Positions 1 through 7,513 are shown, numbered from the stretch's first letter. The stretch: DNA of 20,804 nucleotides from Demequinaceae bacterium UBA4004 (GCA_002384765.1 DGBM01000279.1:4262-25065); one strand, 5' to 3'. A program made the numbers and translations. The notes: a model not told the origin generated them from the letters alone.

Positions 1-1156
1 GCAAGGCGTCCGTCACCCACGATGGGACCGGCTGCCCGGCGGCGTGAGCCACGCAGATCTCGGTGCCATAGCGGTCCACCAGGCGCCTCAACGGCGCCGT
101 GACGTGGGCATAGGGCGCGGCGAGTGCACCGTGGGTGACATTGTCGGGTGCAGGTAGACCCCGGCTCGCATCGAACGGCTCCCATGCGGCCCCCCTGAAA
201 AGCGTGACCGCCGCGGTGAGAAAGGCCGCGCCCGTTGCCGATGCGGCGTCGATCGTGTCGAGCACGCCTGAATACTCCGCACCGCGCGGCCAGTCGACAC
301 CCAGTGCTAGCGCCTGACGCTTCAGCCGGCGCACGGCGTCGTCCGACGCCGGAGGCATGGTGCGCAGCACTCCCACTCCCGCGTCAAGCATGAGCCGAGC
401 GGCCGCCATGCCCGTCATCAGCGACACCTGCGCGTTGTCATCCTCGATACCCCCCGCGGCGCGGAACGCAAGCCTCAGTCCTCCTTGATCTCGCTCGACC
501 TCCTGGCTGGGCTTAGGAAGGGTCACGGCCCCCGCCTCGCGGAGAACGCTCCGACGCGCGGCCCCGAACTCCGCCAGCAACGAGACCAACGCGACGGCCT
601 CGGGCGGGGGCGCGTCCGCCAATTCGGCGTACGAGTACTGCCGCACGCATACCACCCAACCACGCCGCACGTCGGTCGACCTCAGGGTGCCGTCGCCAGC
701 CACCACCAGGTCCCACACCACCGCCTTGGTGCGCTGCCCAGGCAGCAAGGAGGCGTAGCCCTCGGACATGGTCGGCGGATGCAGCCCCACAATCAGGTCC
801 GGGCAGTACACCGTCTCGACTCGGTCCCAGGTATCGGCGTCCAAGGCTCCCCGCGGGCTGACGTGAGCTGCGACGTCTGCGATGGCGTAGCGGATTCGCC
901 AGCCGTCGCCCGCACGTTCCATGTGAATTGCCTGGTCCAGGTCGCGCGAACCGTCCGGATCGATGGTGACGAACGGCAGGTCCGTCAGGTCCACACGGTC
1001 GCCGACGATGTGTTTGGGCTCCTCCTCACGGTCAGCCACCTCGGCCAGAACTGCCGCGCCGCGGGTCACCCGCACGCCCTCTTCTTCGCGAATCTGGACA
1101 AACCGCGGAACCAACTCGTCCAGGGGTGCGCGCGCTACCAGTCTGCGATTCGGCAT
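1..1156 (-). CDS. RNB-domain (RNase II/R family) exoribonuclease, partial
   Basis: A continuous open frame of 385 codons starts at the ATG at 1156 and is cut by the left window edge, so the C-terminus is missing. Residues about 62-77 read FVTIDPDGSRDLDQAI, the signature of the RNB catalytic domain; Asp66, Asp72 and Asp74 are candidate metal ligands for processive 3'-to-5' RNA hydrolysis. Near the window edge APLRRLVDRYG resembles the conserved SPIRRYxDL region of RNase II/R. The protein enters the RNB domain after only about 60 residues, so the N-terminal cold-shock domains of E. coli RNase R/II are absent; short RNB proteins like this are common in actinobacteria. Whether an S1 domain follows cannot be seen. 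No Shine-Dalgarno is visible, but TACTCT lies six bases before the ATG, suggesting a leaderless transcript. It is divergent from the MarR gene. Family is secure; the RNA substrate is unknown. Confidence 0.9.
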   Translation of the reverse strand, partial: MPNRRLVARAPLDELVPRFVQIREEEGVRVTRGAAVLAEVADREEEPKHIVGDRVDLTDLPFVTIDPDGSRDLDQAIHMERAGDGWRIRYAIADVAAHVSPRGALDADTWDRVETVYCPDLIVGLHPPTMSEGYASLLPGQRTKAVVWDLVVAGDGTLRSTDVRRGWVVCVRQYSYAELADAPPPEAVALVSLLAEFGAARRSVLREAGAVTLPKPSQEVERDQGGLRLAFRAAGGIEDDNAQVSLMTGMAAARLMLDAGVGVLRTMPPASDDAVRRLKRQALALGVDWPRGAEYSGVLDTIDAASATGAAFLTAAVTLFRGAAWEPFDASRGLPAPDNVTHGALAAPYAHVTAPLRRLVDRYGTEICVAHAAGQPVPSWVTDAL

Positions 1157-1162
1157 GGCACC

Positions 1163-1168
1163 AGAGTA
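1163..1168 (-). promoter_or_regulatory. Putative -10 box of leaderless RNB gene
   Basis: Read on the minus strand, TACTCT fits the actinobacterial TANNNT -10 consensus and ends six bases before the ATG at 1156. That would place the transcription start on the start codon. No convincing -35 element was found 16-18 bases upstream, so this is a moderate prediction. Confidence 0.4.
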
Positions 1169-1191
1169 TGTGGACTAATGTGCAGGCTCGC

Positions 1192-1234
1192 ACGCGTTCC
1201 TTGACGCGTCACCGAGCCCGGCTAACCTTGCACT
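1192..1234 (+). promoter_or_regulatory. MarR gene promoter with repeated ACGCGT
   Basis: TTGACG at 1201-1206, a 16-base spacer and TAACCT at 1223-1228 form a good sigma70-type promoter. The -10 box ends six bases before the ATG at 1235, so the message should be leaderless. The self-complementary hexamer ACGCGT occurs at 1192-1197 and 1204-1209, twelve bases apart, overlapping the -35 box. This is a candidate operator for the MarR protein or another regulator, but that role is inferred from position only. Confidence 0.55.
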
Positions 1235-1729
1235 ATGGGCGATACTCGCAGCATCGACGTGACGCTCTTCCGCGCCCTGCACCTCGCAACCCGCCAGGTC
1301 ACCACCGGAGTAGAGCAGCAACTTCAGGAAGCGGCGGGGGTGTCCCTGCCCGAATTTGAAATTCTCAGCGCTCTGGCACAGCTTCCCGACCATCGCGCGC
1401 GACCCCGTGAAATCGGCGACATGCTCGCCTGGGAGAAGTCCCGTACGTCGCATCAGGTGACGCGCATGCAGAAGCGGGGTCTTCTGGAGCGCTTCGAATG
1501 CGATGCGGACATGCGTGGCACCTGGGTAGTTCTTAGTCCTGCGGGCGCCCGGGCCGCTCTGGCCGCCGAATCCGCCTACGTCGCCGCGATCGAGGCGCAG
1601 CTGGGCCCCCTCGCTTCCTCGGCAGATCGGGAGTCGCTGGCGCAGCAGTTGCTGGCGATCGGCCGAGACGCCAGCCCCGCGACGTGCCAGGGAGAGGTCG
1701 CGGCGCTCGAGTCGTCTCTCGACCGCTAG
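1235..1729 (+). CDS. MarR-family winged-helix transcriptional regulator
   Basis: The 164-residue protein has the usual MarR length and layout: an N-terminal dimerisation helix, then a winged helix-turn-helix at about residues 45-105. Within it are PEFEILSALAQLP, the recognition-helix region WEKSRTSHQVTRMQKRGLLER and the wing with RGTWVVLSPAG. The 'xxGLLERxxxxxDxRxxxVxLxxxG' pattern is the MarR signature. Such proteins usually repress adjacent or divergent genes and release DNA on binding a small molecule or on oxidation; no cysteine suggests an OhrR-like redox switch here. The start is set by the promoter at 1201-1228. The last codons overlap the stop of the convergent EI24 gene by four bases. 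The nearest divergent gene is the RNB ribonuclease, not an obvious MarR target, so the regulon is unknown. Confidence 0.9.
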   Translation: MGDTRSIDVTLFRALHLATRQVTTGVEQQLQEAAGVSLPEFEILSALAQLPDHRARPREIGDMLAWEKSRTSHQVTRMQKRGLLERFECDADMRGTWVVLSPAGARAALAAESAYVAAIEAQLGPLASSADRESLAQQLLAIGRDASPATCQGEVAALESSLDR

Positions 1730-2520
1730 CCCCTCGGCCCCGGCGCATCGCGGGTGTCGGCCGAGACCTCGTCAAGGGCGAGCCTTGCGAGGATCGTTCC
1801 TCCCGCCACTGCAGACGGCATCGTGAGGACGGCCAGCGGGGGCACCGCCGACATGACGAAGGCCATCGCGCCAAAGCCGAGTGTGCGGGCACGGCGTGTG
1901 CCCAGGATGCGCCTGCGGTCGCGGAGCGCCATTCCCCGGCGTTCAAACGGAATAGCGGTGAAATCGAGCGCCACAAACCATCCGCCGATCAGCATCCCTA
2001 GAACCCATGAGGCGACCGTTCCGACGGCCGGAATCAGACCGAGGAGGAACAGCCCCATCGCGAGCGGGACCGTGAGGAGCAGGAGTCGCGCCCCCTCCCC
2101 CACGCCGCGCGCGGCATTGCTCCACCATGGCCACGCGGGCGTCACCGGAACGGGGCCGAGCCGCGAGTCGACGCGATGCGAAATCCGCTCGAAGAACGGT
2201 TGGCCCACCACCGAGGTGACGGTGACGAAGGCGTAGACCACGATCAGCAGGAACGCCCCCACCAGCGCCAATCCCGCAACGAACTGGACGATGCCATGCA
2301 GCCCGCTATCGGCACCCACGGCAGAGTCGGCGATCCAACGGGTCGCACCCGCGAGGCCCCACCCGAGCGCCACGAAGATCGCGACGAACAGCGCCATGGT
2401 GATGAGTCCTGGGATCAGCCCGATCGCCATCGAGGTGGGATCCGCGCTCCAGGTGCGCACACCACGCCAATACAGGCCGATGCCCTGGGCGAAGTCCTTC
2501 AGCGCGCGCATGAAGTGCAC
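1726..2520 (-). CDS. EI24-domain integral membrane protein (CysZ-like)
   Basis: The 264-residue hydrophobic protein belongs to the EI24/CysZ-like family. It opens with an amphipathic segment (GIGLYWRGVRTW) and then has four to six membrane segments, including IGLIPGLITMALFVAIFVALG, GLALVGAFLLIVVYAFVTV, LLLTVPLAMGLFLLGLIPAVG and an ending helix. CysZ proteins carry sulfate in E. coli, but most actinobacterial members have no tested function. The 2520 start is a GTG; an ATG at 2511 (MRALKDFAQG) is as plausible because TACCGT lies seven bases before it. The stop of the upstream CPxC membrane protein is only 18 bases away on the same strand, so the two are probably co-transcribed. The 3' end overlaps the MarR stop. 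Family assignment is firm, role open. Confidence 0.82.
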   Translation of the reverse strand: MHFMRALKDFAQGIGLYWRGVRTWSADPTSMAIGLIPGLITMALFVAIFVALGWGLAGATRWIADSAVGADSGLHGIVQFVAGLALVGAFLLIVVYAFVTVTSVVGQPFFERISHRVDSRLGPVPVTPAWPWWSNAARGVGEGARLLLLTVPLAMGLFLLGLIPAVGTVASWVLGMLIGGWFVALDFTAIPFERRGMALRDRRRILGTRRARTLGFGAMAFVMSAVPPLAVLTMPSAVAGGTILARLALDEVSADTRDAPGPRG

Positions 2521-2538
2521 GGTACCGCCAGGACGGGG

Positions 2539-3021
2539 CTAGGCGTCCGCATGAACCTTCCGCTGGGACGGCAGCCTGCACGAGCGTTCCCGGCGCACGC
2601 GGGCGACGAACGCCCAGCCCAGCAACGCGATCGCTCCCACCGCCAGGTACGGCTGAATAGGGGCGAAGTATTGGATGGCGCCGGTGTAGCCCAAGGCAAG
2701 CAGGACAAGCTTGTTGCACACGGGGCACCCGACTGCGAAAAACGTGGCGATGCCGCCCGCCCATCCAAGCCGACCTTCGCGTCGTCGAGGTGCCGTGTCT
2801 GGCCCGGCGACGTAGGTGGCGGCAACCAGACCCGCCAGCACAGAACTCACCAGCAACACTCCCCTGGCCCAGGACGTGACCGGCACGTCACGACCAAAGA
2901 CCGGGTTGTCGATGAGATCGGTGGGCAGGGCGATGAACAGGTAGGTCGCGATCGCCGTCGCAACGGCGAACCACCAGCGTTTTGCTGGCCAGCGACCAAG
3001 TTCGGTCCAGAAGAGGCGCAT
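2539..3021 (-). CDS. Small membrane protein with Cys-Pro-Val-Cys motif
   Basis: I place the start at the ATG at 3021, giving 160 residues; a longer frame to 3306 would run through osmC and is not credible. Four membrane helices are visible at about residues 18-34, 53-71, 89-110 and 123-141. The third contains AVGCPVCNKLVLLALG, with Cys99 and Cys102 forming a CPxC pair at the membrane, followed by a conserved-looking YFAPIQPYLAV loop. I recall similar GCPxCNK proteins in actinobacteria as uncharacterised, so I give no enzyme name. A CPxC pair in a helix suggests thiol redox chemistry or soft-metal (copper) binding, as in metal-transport proteins. A CsoR-like palindrome sits directly upstream, and TATAGT ends six bases before the ATG, pointing to a leaderless, metal- or sulfur-responsive transcript that also covers the EI24 gene. 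Confidence 0.75.
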   Translation of the reverse strand: MRLFWTELGRWPAKRWWFAVATAIATYLFIALPTDLIDNPVFGRDVPVTSWARGVLLVSSVLAGLVAATYVAGPDTAPRRREGRLGWAGGIATFFAVGCPVCNKLVLLALGYTGAIQYFAPIQPYLAVGAIALLGWAFVARVRRERSCRLPSQRKVHADA

Positions 3022-3027
3022 CGGACG

Positions 3028-3046
3028 ACTATACCCCGGGTGGTAT
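3028..3046 (-). promoter_or_regulatory. CsoR-like operator over the promoter of the CPxC protein
   Basis: On the plus strand 3031-3046 reads ATACCCCGGGTGGTAT, an inverted repeat with six of eight symmetrical pairs: perfect ATACC/GGTAT arms around a GC-rich core. Operators of CsoR-family copper, persulfide and formaldehyde sensors have this ATACCC-to-GGGTAT form. The minus-strand -10 box TATAGT (3033-3028) overlaps one arm, and the rest fills the -10/-35 spacer, ideal for repression. No CsoR gene lies in this window. The repressor assignment rests on motif similarity alone. Confidence 0.5.
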
Positions 3047-3053
3047 GTCGCGG

Positions 3054-3482
3054 CTACAGTAGCGTGACGTCTTCTAGTTCGATCGTCGTTCCGGTGAGCG
3101 CCTGCGAGACGGGGCACGCGCCCTTCACCTCTTCGGCCAGCGCGGCAAACTCGTCGGGCGTGAGCCCCGAGATGTCCGCCGACACGCTCAGGCCGATGTG
3201 GGTGATCCCCTTGCCGGGCACGAAGGTGACTCTTGCCCTGACGTCGATCGAGCTGGCGACCAGGTCCTTGTCTCCCAGTGCATGGGCCATGGCCATCGAG
3301 TAGCAAGCCGCGTGTGCCGCACCCAGGAGCTCTTCAGGGGTCGTCGTGGAGTTCGAACCCTCAGATCGGGCCTTCCACGACGTACCGAAAGTGCCCAGTC
3401 CCGACGACGCCAAGGTCGTCGTGCCCGCGCCCTCGGGCAACGATCCGGACCAGGTGGCAGTGGCGGTGCTGATCGCGCTCAT
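3054..3482 (-). CDS. osmC: OsmC/Ohr-family organic hydroperoxide reductase
   Basis: A frame open from 3524 is best started at the ATG at 3482, because AAGGAG lies six bases before it and the resulting 142 residues match the normal OsmC length. The two family cysteines are present: Cys60 in AAHAACYSMAMAHAL and Cys123 in KGACPVSQAL, with Glu51/Glu52 in the TPEELLGAAHA helix. These proteins reduce organic hydroperoxides in the cytoplasm using the paired thiols, usually recycled by lipoyl or thioredoxin-type partners. ITHIGLSVSADISGLTPDEFAALAEEVKGACPVS is typical of the OsmC rather than the Ohr subgroup. The gene lies 72 bases downstream of the MFS gene and 32 bases upstream of the CPxC membrane protein, which has its own operator. 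TTGTGCAA, an 8-base palindrome at 3517-3524, lies in its upstream region. Confidence 0.9.
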   Translation of the reverse strand: MSAISTATATWSGSLPEGAGTTTLASSGLGTFGTSWKARSEGSNSTTTPEELLGAAHAACYSMAMAHALGDKDLVASSIDVRARVTFVPGKGITHIGLSVSADISGLTPDEFAALAEEVKGACPVSQALTGTTIELEDVTLL

Positions 3483-3554
3483 GATTCTCCTTGCGACTAG
3501 ACGACTCCCCCTCGCATTGTGCAACGAACCCGAGGGTCACTTCCTTCCGCGACG

Positions 3555-4949
3555 TCAGACCTGAGTGGACGCCCCCTTGTCCGCCGGAGTCCGCACCTGG
3601 GTGAGCAGAACAAGCCCGACGAGCACCACGAAGATCACTCCCAGGGTGCCCCAAATGGTGGCGCCAGTGATGGCGATCGTCAAGGCCCACATTCCGGGGG
3701 CGAGGAAGGACGCCGCCCGCCCGGTGGTCGCGTACAGGCCGAAGATCTCGGCCTCCCGGCCCGGCGGGCTCACACGAGCGAGCAGGGATCGGGACGCCGC
3801 CTGAGCGGGGCCGACGCAGGCGCTGAGAGCGAGACCGAAGACCCAGAAGACCACGGCGCCTACGGCTTGAAGGGCCACCACCAGCACCCCCGAGACGATG
3901 ATGACCGTCAATGACGCAACGATGACGGTGCGCGGCCCCAGCCTGTCGTCAAAGCGTCCGGCGACCACGGTCGACGCGCCAGCGATGAGATTTGCCGCGA
4001 TACCAAACACGATGACTTGCTGATCCGAGAAGCCGAACGACTTGGCGGCAATGATTGCGCCAAAGGTAAAGACGCCGGCGAGACCGTCCCGGTACACGGC
4101 CGACGCAAGCAAGAACCAGAGTGTGGACCGGGCATGATTCCAGAGATCCTTGAGGTCATTCCACAGGACCGCGTATCCCCGGAGCAGCCCCACCCTCGGC
4201 CGGTCGGCGCGGGGAGCCTCCGGCACGAACACAAAGACGGCCCATCCGAACAGAAGGGTCCAGACGGCGCAACCGACCGCAATGAGGCGATAGGCCATGC
4301 CGTTCGAGGTGTCCATCCCCAACCAATCGGCGCCATCGAGAACCACCACGATGACGAGGGCCACAATTCCGCCCAAGTAGCCCATGCCCCAGCCGAGGCC
4401 CGACACGCGACCGACCGTCTTGGGGGTCGATACCTGCACGATCATCGCGTTGTAATTGACGCCGGCCACCTCGCTGACCACCGTCCCGGCGGCGATCAGG
4501 CTCACGCCGAGCCAGAAGTACGGCGGTGTTGCCTGCACAAAGAACAGCCCGAACATACTCGCGACCAACAGCGCGGTGCTCAACCCCAGCCACGCCTTGC
4601 GTCGTCCCGTGGCGTCGGCTCGCTGACCGAGGACTGGCGCCAGTGCGGCGACCAGCACGCCTGCCAACGCGATTCCCCAGCCAAGGCTGCTCGTCAAGTG
4701 GGCGATCGCCGCGTCGTAGGCGTCGTTCCCCTGTCCCAGCGGCACCAACGCCGGATCGATGAAGTTATCCGACGTGAGGTACAGCGCCGTGAACACGAAA
4801 GTGATGATCACGGAGTTGAACGGTTGCGTGGCCCAGTCCCACAGCGCCCACGCCACCACCCGGGATCGCGGGACCTCCGGATAGCCGCCCTCGGGCGGCA
4901 TCGCGTCGCGGACGGAAGGCAGGTCTGTGGGGTCAGCTCCATTGCTCAT
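3555..4949 (-). CDS. MFS transporter, UMF1/Atg22-like family
   Basis: The 464-residue protein has about 12 membrane helices and the UMF1-family opening, RVVAWALWDWATQPFNSVIITFVFTALYL, comparable to the AWALYDWANSAF pattern of that family. The loop after helix 3 (GQRADATGRRKAWLG) is the MFS cytoplasmic signature. A central cytoplasmic loop at about residues 245-270 (VPEAPRADRPRVG) separates the two six-helix halves, and a basic RFDDRLGPRT loop repeats in the second half. Yeast Atg22 exports amino acids from the vacuole; bacterial substrates are mostly unknown. No Shine-Dalgarno is evident before the ATG at 4949; CACACT five bases upstream is a weak -10 candidate. It is divergent from the alpha/beta hydrolase, sharing an 81-base promoter region. 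Transporter class is secure, substrate not. Confidence 0.88.
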   Translation of the reverse strand: MSNGADPTDLPSVRDAMPPEGGYPEVPRSRVVAWALWDWATQPFNSVIITFVFTALYLTSDNFIDPALVPLGQGNDAYDAAIAHLTSSLGWGIALAGVLVAALAPVLGQRADATGRRKAWLGLSTALLVASMFGLFFVQATPPYFWLGVSLIAAGTVVSEVAGVNYNAMIVQVSTPKTVGRVSGLGWGMGYLGGIVALVIVVVLDGADWLGMDTSNGMAYRLIAVGCAVWTLLFGWAVFVFVPEAPRADRPRVGLLRGYAVLWNDLKDLWNHARSTLWFLLASAVYRDGLAGVFTFGAIIAAKSFGFSDQQVIVFGIAANLIAGASTVVAGRFDDRLGPRTVIVASLTVIIVSGVLVVALQAVGAVVFWVFGLALSACVGPAQAASRSLLARVSPPGREAEIFGLYATTGRAASFLAPGMWALTIAITGATIWGTLGVIFVVLVGLVLLTQVRTPADKGASTQV

Positions 4950-5018
4950 GGAGACAGTGTGCCCGGTCTTGATGAACGAAGGGTGGCGAACCGTCCCAGC
5001 ACGGCGAGTCGCGCCGGA

Positions 5019-5030
5019 TACGCTCCCTAC
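5019..5030 (+). promoter_or_regulatory. Putative leaderless -10 box of the hydrolase operon
   Basis: TACGCT at 5019-5024 matches TANNNT and is followed by six bases and the ATG at 5031. No Shine-Dalgarno precedes that ATG, which supports both this start and leaderless initiation. A clear -35 element was not found. Confidence 0.4.
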
Positions 5031-5960
5031 ATGGGCTCATCGGTCAGCCGCTGGACTCCCGACCTCTTGCCGGGCTTTGAGCGGGTGTCGATCGCGCCCA
5101 TCACGCTGGTCCGGCCCCTGACGCAACCCGACTCACCGCGCTTGGCGGTGCTGCACGTGCACGGCTACAACGACTACTTCTTCCAGGACCACCTTGCACG
5201 GGCGTTCACCGACGCCGGACACGCCTTCTACGCGGTGGATCTGGCGGGCGCAGGGCGCTCGTTGAGGACTGGGGACATTCCGCACTACATGGCCGATGCG
5301 GCGGAGCAGGGCGACGGCATCGCTGTTGCCGTCGCTGCACTTGCCGCCATGCACCCCGGCCTCCCCATCGTCATCCATGGGCATTCGACTGGCGGCTTGA
5401 CGGCGGCCATCTGGGCGGCGGACCGACCCCACCCGGCTCTCGCGGGCCTCATTCTTGACTCCCCCCTGTTCGGGACGAGGCTCACCCGCCTCGACAGGGC
5501 CAGGATGACGCTGCTGCCCCTCTTCGCGGCGATCCGCCCGTTGGCGGTGGTGGCTTCCGCCCCATCGGTCTATGCCCAGCATCAACATGTCTCCGGCGGG
5601 GGCCGGTGGGAGTTCGACTTCGCCCTCAAGCGACCGACCGGTGTGCCCATTCGAGCGGCGTGGTTGGCCGCGGTACGGCGCGCTCGGGCCCGGGTGTCCC
5701 ATGGCCTTGGCGTGCGCGTTCCCGTACTGGTCGCGATGTCTGACTCATGCGGCCCGGACGTGCCCCGCAATCCCCTGCTGGATCGGCAGGATACGGTGCT
5801 GAACGTCGACGACATTGTTCGGCTGGCGCCGCGGATCGGCGACGACGTGGAGCAGCTGGTCATCCCCGGAGGCGTTCACGAACTGTCGCTGTCGCAGGAG
5901 GCGCCCCGCGAGCAGTATCTGAGGTCAATCATGCGCTGGCTCGATAGTGTGATCCCATGA
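5031..5960 (+). CDS. Alpha/beta hydrolase, monoacylglycerol lipase/lysophospholipase-like
   Basis: The frame stays open from 4017, but upstream sequence is antisense to the MFS gene, so I start at the ATG at 5031 (309 residues). The nucleophile elbow is GHSTGG with Ser119; the oxyanion strand is LHVHGYNDYF, followed by DLAGAGRSLRTGD, the arrangement of the Hydrolase_4 (serine aminopeptidase S33, lysophospholipase) group. A likely acid lies in VLVAMSDSCGPD and the catalytic His in IPGGVHELSLS near residue 285. No signal peptide is visible, so it should act in the cytoplasm. Its stop overlaps the start of the phosphodiesterase gene (ATGA at 5957-5960), indicating translational coupling. Together the pair could strip acyl chains from a lysophospholipid and then split the glycerophosphodiester, which is an inference from context. 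Confidence 0.85.
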   Translation: MGSSVSRWTPDLLPGFERVSIAPITLVRPLTQPDSPRLAVLHVHGYNDYFFQDHLARAFTDAGHAFYAVDLAGAGRSLRTGDIPHYMADAAEQGDGIAVAVAALAAMHPGLPIVIHGHSTGGLTAAIWAADRPHPALAGLILDSPLFGTRLTRLDRARMTLLPLFAAIRPLAVVASAPSVYAQHQHVSGGGRWEFDFALKRPTGVPIRAAWLAAVRRARARVSHGLGVRVPVLVAMSDSCGPDVPRNPLLDRQDTVLNVDDIVRLAPRIGDDVEQLVIPGGVHELSLSQEAPREQYLRSIMRWLDSVIP

Positions 5961-6724
5961 GTTCACACCCGTACTTTGGCGCGGCAGGCTCCGTTGCCGC
6001 CCTCGCGCACAGAGGGTTCTCCCGTGATGGGCTCGAGAACTCCATGGTCGCGTTCCAGGCGGCGGTCGATATGGGCTTTCGCTATGTGGAAACCGACGCA
6101 CACGGCACTGTCGACGGGGTCGCGGTCGCTCTTCACGATGAGTCTCTGGACCGGACGACGGACGGCACGGGTGAGGTCGCCGACCTCCCCTGGGCGCGGG
6201 TGAAGCTCGCCCGCATCGGCGGCAAAGAGCCCGTTCCGATGCTGGAGGACATCCTCGGCACGTGGCCAGACCTGCGGGTGAACATCGACGTCAAGGCGGA
6301 GTCCGGCATCGGTCCGGTGGCGGAGGCGATCGAGAAGACCAAGGCGCACGATCGCGTCTGCCTCGCCTCCTTTTCCACGGCGAGACGCGACGCCACGACC
6401 GCGCGCCTCACGCGACCGGTGGCGACGTCCGCCGGAACCCGTGAGGCGGCCGCGTTCTTCCTGGGTGGCATGGCGGGTGCGAATGTGGCCGGCGCGCTCA
6501 GGAAGGTCGATGCCCTTCAGATTCCCGTGTCGATGGGACCCGTACCGCTTCTCACGAAGCGGCATTTGAGTGCGGCACACGCGGCCGGCAAAGTCGTTCA
6601 CGTGTGGACGATCAACGACGCAGATCGGATGGCCGACTTGCTCGATCTCGGTGTCGACGGCATCGTCACAGACCGCGCTGACCTCTTGAAGGAGCTACTG
6701 GTGGCCCGAGGCAGGTGGCAGTGA
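5957..6724 (+). CDS. Glycerophosphodiester phosphodiesterase (GDPD)
   Basis: The 255-residue TIM-barrel protein carries the GDPD motifs in order: HRG at residues 18-20, ENS at 27-29, ETDAH at 45-49, HDESLDRTTDG from residue 60 and the C-terminal VWTINDADRMADLLDLGVDGIVTDRAD. Glu45, Asp47 and a downstream acidic residue in NIDVK are expected metal ligands; His18 and His60 are the acid-base pair. The enzyme hydrolyses glycerophosphodiesters such as glycerophosphocholine to glycerol-3-phosphate and an alcohol. No signal peptide is seen, so it resembles cytoplasmic UgpQ rather than secreted GlpQ. It is coupled to the upstream hydrolase by an ATGA overlap and overlaps the next gene. No ugp transporter genes are nearby, so the source of substrate is unclear. 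Confidence 0.92.
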   Translation: MSSHPYFGAAGSVAALAHRGFSRDGLENSMVAFQAAVDMGFRYVETDAHGTVDGVAVALHDESLDRTTDGTGEVADLPWARVKLARIGGKEPVPMLEDILGTWPDLRVNIDVKAESGIGPVAEAIEKTKAHDRVCLASFSTARRDATTARLTRPVATSAGTREAAAFFLGGMAGANVAGALRKVDALQIPVSMGPVPLLTKRHLSAAHAAGKVVHVWTINDADRMADLLDLGVDGIVTDRADLLKELLVARGRWQ

Positions 6725-7473
6725 CCGAGCCTCGCCGCCCCCTCATCGGCGTCAGCAGCTATCTTGAACGTGCCGTCATGGGCGTGTGGGACGTCCCGGC
6801 AGTCTTCTTGCCCACGTCGTACATCGTGCCGATTCAGCGGGCCGGAGCGACAATCGTCGTCTTGCCCCCACAAGACACCGAACCGGCTGGCGCGGCTGAG
6901 GTGCTCGATGGACTTGACGGGCTGTGCATCTCGGGTGGCTACGACGTCGACCCCGTCGCCTACGCGCAAGCACCTCACCCTGAAACGGACCCGCCGCGCC
7001 GCCAACGCGACGCGTGGGAATTTGCGCTGATCGCGGCCGCGCAGGGTCGTGACCTGCCGATCCTTGGCGTCTGCAGGGGCGCACAGGTCCTCAATGTTGC
7101 CAGAGGCGGCTCTTTGGTGCAGCACGTGCCCGACGTGGTGGGCCACACCGGATATCAAGGCAGCGACGGTGTCTTCGTGACGATGCCGGTCTCGATGGTG
7201 CCAGGGACCCTGCTCGCGCATCTGCACCCCGCCCGACGCGACGTTCCGGTCTACCATCACCAGTCCATTGCGCAGTTGGGTGACGGGCTGATTGTCTCGG
7301 CATGGGGCGATGACGGCGTGATCGAAGCGGTCGAGGACCCTTCGCTCACCTTCTGCGTGGCTACCCAATGGCACCCCGAGCAAGATCCCGGCGCCCAGGG
7401 TCTCTTTGACGCGTTTGTCACCGCCGCACGCGCGTTTCACGCACAAGATCGCGCGGCCAGGCAGCGCACCTAG
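6715..7473 (+). CDS. Gamma-glutamyl-GABA hydrolase-like peptidase (C26, class I GATase fold)
   Basis: This is a 252-residue PuuD-type protein if started at GTG 6715; GTG 6721, which overlaps the previous stop as GTGA, is an equally good start. The oxyanion region is LCISGGYDVDP, the nucleophile is Cys120 in ILGVCRGAQVLNVARGGSL, and the rest of the triad lies in ATQWHPEQDP. YHHQSIAQLG is the usual family motif before the triad His. In E. coli, PuuD splits gamma-glutamyl-GABA in putrescine breakdown, but no gamma-glutamyl ligase or other puu gene is present here, so the amide substrate is uncertain. It is the third gene of the operon that begins at 5031. It ends 40 bases from the convergent putA stop; no clear terminator hairpin was found between them. 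Confidence 0.88.
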   Translation: MAVTEPRRPLIGVSSYLERAVMGVWDVPAVFLPTSYIVPIQRAGATIVVLPPQDTEPAGAAEVLDGLDGLCISGGYDVDPVAYAQAPHPETDPPRRQRDAWEFALIAAAQGRDLPILGVCRGAQVLNVARGGSLVQHVPDVVGHTGYQGSDGVFVTMPVSMVPGTLLAHLHPARRDVPVYHHQSIAQLGDGLIVSAWGDDGVIEAVEDPSLTFCVATQWHPEQDPGAQGLFDAFVTAARAFHAQDRAARQRT

Positions 7474-7513
7474 TTTCCCCTGCAGCGCGGTGCTGGCCAC
7501 CATGCGGTGCCTC

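Noticed and set aside
2176..3303. A 375-codon plus-strand frame over the EI24, CPxC and OsmC genes
   Set aside because: The three minus-strand proteins have clear family features and start signals; this frame is a composition-driven shadow.
3496..3524. TTGCAC-N17-TCTAGT as an osmC promoter, with TTGTGCAA palindrome
   Set aside because: The predicted transcription start would fall inside the good Shine-Dalgarno sequence, so the promoter is doubtful; the palindrome does not match a known OhrR site well.
4017..5030. N-terminal extension of the alpha/beta hydrolase frame
   Set aside because: It is antisense to the MFS transporter and lacks hydrolase features. The ATG at 5031 with a -10 box six bases upstream gives a standard-length enzyme.
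7474..7513. Possible bidirectional terminator between the convergent amidotransferase and putA genes
   Set aside because: I could not find a stem of more than about four pairs and there is no T-rich tail.
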